The notes beneath the pieces were generated by a model. It did no database searches, was not told the DNA's origin, and worked only from the letters and a program-made list of their open reading frames with translations. Position numbers and translations under genes: made by a program. From positions 1,939,007-2,003,006 of the forward strand of contig NC_011959.1 in the NCBI RefSeq assembly GCF_000021685.1: a stretch of DNA of 64,000 bases, read 5' to 3'. Shown here in pieces: positions 62,427-64,000 of this stretch; positions within the stretch are counted from its first letter, which is position 1; each line of letters starts with the position of its first letter. This stretch comes from Thermomicrobium roseum DSM 5159. GTDB taxonomy: Bacteria; Chloroflexota; Chloroflexia; Thermomicrobiales; Thermomicrobiaceae.

Positions 62427-63293
62427 GTGATCGACCGGTGGGCCGATCGACTGGGAACGCTCCTCGAGCCGGGCATCCGGGCAGTCATCATTCTGCTACT
62501 GGCCTGGCTCGCTGTGCGCGTCGCTCGTCTCGTCATCCGCCGCGGCGTCGCCCGGCTCTTGTCGTCGAGGCGGGCGACGGATCGCGAGTTCGCCACTCGC
62601 CTCCGCACCCTCACCTCGTTGGCCGAGTCAGCCACTCGTCTGATCGTCTGGATCCTGGCAGGACTGACCATTCTCGCGGTCTTCGGTGTCCCGATCGGTC
62701 CGCTCTTGGCCAGTGCGGGAGTAGCTGGTCTCGCGGTGGGGCTCGGGGCCCAAACCTTGATCCGGGATATCATCGGCGGGATCTTCATCGTTCTGGAAGA
62801 CCAGTTCCATGTCGGCGACGTGATCACCGTCAACGCGATCAGTGGGCAAGTCGAGTCGCTCACCCTTCGCTATACCGTGCTGCGCGCCCTGGATGGTGCG
62901 TACGTCGTCGTCCCGAACGGCGAGATCCGGATCGTTCAGAATCTGTCGCGTGACTGGGCGCGCGCGGTCATCGATGTGGCGGTCACGCCGGAGGAAGACG
63001 TCGATCGTGTGGTCGCCGTGTTGCGTGATCTCTTGGCGGGACTCCCGAACGATCCGGTGCTCGGCCCCCTCGTGCTCGAGCCCGGCGAGGTGCTGGGGGT
63101 GGAAGCGATCGCTCCCCAGCAGGCGACGGTACGACTCGCAGTCAAGACGCGTCCACTCGAGCAGTGGCGGGTGGCGCGCGAACTGCGGCGCCGGATCTTG
63201 CTCGCCTTGCGTGAGGCTGGCGTGAGCGTCCCTTATCCGCGAACGGTCACGATCATCCAGCCGCCGGACTCGGCCGAACCCTCACTGTCCTGA
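62427..63293 (+). CDS. MscS-family mechanosensitive ion channel
   Basis: A 288-residue small-conductance mechanosensitive channel. There are three helices: GIRAVIILLLAWLAVRVARL, then LIVWILAGLTILAVFG, and the pore helix ASAGVAGLAVGLGAQTLIRD, whose Gly/Ala pattern is the MscS TM3 hallmark. IIGGIFIVLEDQFHVGDVIT and YVVVPNGEIRIVQNLSRDWA belong to the conserved beta-domain. The alpha/beta vestibule domain ends at the C-terminus. It releases solutes on hypo-osmotic shock. The GTG start with GGAG about 10 bases upstream is assigned from the family length; no ATG fits. Confidence 0.92.
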   Translation: MIDRWADRLGTLLEPGIRAVIILLLAWLAVRVARLVIRRGVARLLSSRRATDREFATRLRTLTSLAESATRLIVWILAGLTILAVFGVPIGPLLASAGVAGLAVGLGAQTLIRDIIGGIFIVLEDQFHVGDVITVNAISGQVESLTLRYTVLRALDGAYVVVPNGEIRIVQNLSRDWARAVIDVAVTPEEDVDRVVAVLRDLLAGLPNDPVLGPLVLEPGEVLGVEAIAPQQATVRLAVKTRPLEQWRVARELRRRILLALREAGVSVPYPRTVTIIQPPDSAEPSLS

Positions 63294-63346
63294 GCCTCGT
63301 GTTAGACTGGGGTCGAGGAAACGAGCGGCCGGTCGGAGGCCCGAGC

Positions 63347-64000
63347 ATGCGTGTGGTGCGCAACGTCGGTTATCTCAAGAAGCGGCAACGCGGCACACGG
63401 ATCATGATCGCGCTCGGGCTGAGTGGACTCTTCGGCTCGGTCGCTCTCACCTTCTTGCAACAGCTGCTGTACGTCTACTTGGCATACGCCCTGCTCATCA
63501 CCGGCTTCCTGTTCTTCAATGCCGGCATGCAGCAGTGGGCGAAGTGGAATCGCCGGCCACGACCGGACGAGCTGCTGGACTCGGCGCTCCGGCGCTTGAA
63601 CGATCGCTATACGCTGGTCCACTTTCCCGAAATCCCGGAGGGATGGCGCCCCGAGCATGTCTTGATTTGGCCTGGCGGGATCCTGAACATCACGACGCGC
63701 GAGTTGGCGGGGCGGATCGTCGTCAAGGGGACCCGTTGGCGCCGGCTCGATCGTCTCTTCATCCGGCTCCTCACCTTCGGTGGGCCGCCGCTCGGGAACC
63801 CGACGATCGAATGCCAGCGGCAGATGGAAGCCTTGCGGACGTTTCTCCAGCAGCGTGACTTGCCTGGCGCAGACCTGGTCGAGGGGTTGATCGTGTTCCT
63901 GAACGATCAGGCGCAGTTGGAGGTGATCGAGTCGCCGATTACCGTGGTGACCCGCAAGGAACTGCTCGAGGCTGTGCGCATGCTGGGAACCGAACGGCGC
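63347..64000 (+). CDS. NERD-like domain membrane protein (cut by window end)
   Basis: An open frame of 218 codons running off the right edge. It starts MRVVRNVGYLKKRQRGTRIM with GGAGG 7 bases ahead. Two helices follow (IALGLSGLFGSVALTFL and YVYLAYALLITGFLFFNAGM), then a cytoplasmic domain resembling NERD: EHVLIWPGGILNITTRELAG, RIVVKGTRWRRL, GNPTIECQRQMEALRTFL and LVEGLIVFLNDQAQLEV. In active NERD nucleases the strand after the Gly-rich turn carries an Asp/Glu and a Lys; here it reads ILNITTRE, so catalysis is doubtful. Probably functions near the MscS channel. Function unknown. Confidence 0.7.
   Translation, partial: MRVVRNVGYLKKRQRGTRIMIALGLSGLFGSVALTFLQQLLYVYLAYALLITGFLFFNAGMQQWAKWNRRPRPDELLDSALRRLNDRYTLVHFPEIPEGWRPEHVLIWPGGILNITTRELAGRIVVKGTRWRRLDRLFIRLLTFGGPPLGNPTIECQRQMEALRTFLQQRDLPGADLVEGLIVFLNDQAQLEVIESPITVVTRKELLEAVRMLGTERR

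Overview
The window is a GC-rich bacterial chromosome segment of about 64 kb. The high-GC codon use, the GlgE glycogen pathway next to an mre/MurT-GatD cell-wall locus, the family-5 ABC importer and the style of the proteins suggest a thermophilic Chloroflexota of the Thermomicrobia class (Thermomicrobium or Sphaerobacter-like). This is recognition from sequence, not a database match. No tRNA, rRNA, CRISPR array or intact insertion sequence was seen.

Layout. 1-1,000: the start of a probable mreD and a metallophosphoesterase gene, both on the minus strand. 1,088-12,838: a five-gene plus-strand glycogen/trehalose operon (glgE, treS-maltokinase fusion, malQ, glgB, GH57), most genes overlapping by 4 bases. 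12,825-18,551: a minus-strand cell-wall operon (LysM-M23 peptidase, mreB, mreC, murT, gatD). 18,786-21,028: a lipid kinase and an unusual class II aldolase-like protein. 21,093-39,209: an apparent sugar-acid catabolism island with a dehydrogenase, an amidohydrolase, an RraA-like aldolase, a lactonase, a uronate dehydrogenase-like protein, four different enolase-superfamily dehydratase-like enzymes and a complete Dpp-type ABC importer. 39,309-48,888: envelope functions (lipoproteins, an L,D-transpeptidase, a metallo-beta-lactamase/DUF3006/LysM operon, a CDP-alcohol phosphatidyltransferase with a PimA-like glycosyltransferase, a PRC-barrel protein, a class A PBP). 49,300-58,894: an amino-acid-oxidase-like flavoprotein, a formate dehydrogenase operon and a HEPN/MNT pair. 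58,925-64,000: a membrane-anchored EEP-family phosphatase/nuclease, a structured RNA gene, a coiled-coil protein, an MscS channel and a NERD-like protein cut by the window edge.

Three RNA-level features stand out. (1) The formate dehydrogenase gene has an in-frame TGA where relatives carry selenocysteine, followed directly by a well-formed bacterial SECIS hairpin with a GGUCU loop. (2) Upstream of a CPA2 antiporter is a fluoride (crcB-type) riboswitch whose 3' strand overlaps an intrinsic terminator. The antiporter, a UspA protein, a Cys-rich DUF6062-like protein and the formate dehydrogenase genes follow with almost no gaps, so the fluoride switch may control formate oxidation as well. (3) At 61,143-61,396 a near-consensus promoter drives a roughly 219-nt RNA with a perfect 14-bp closing stem, four internal hairpins (three with GNRA tetraloops) and a terminal T run. 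I could not assign it to any class I know; it is the best candidate here for an undescribed element.

How the genes fit together. TreS-maltokinase makes maltose-1-phosphate, GlgE polymerises it, GlgB branches it, and MalQ and GH57 remodel the glucan. The wall operon couples rod-shape scaffolding (MreB/C) with lipid II amidation (MurT/GatD) and a wall hydrolase. In the island, uronate or aldarate units imported by the ABC system could be oxidised (Udh-like), delactonised (SMP-30-like), dehydrated (enolase superfamily) and cleaved (RraA-like). That order is inferred from family knowledge.
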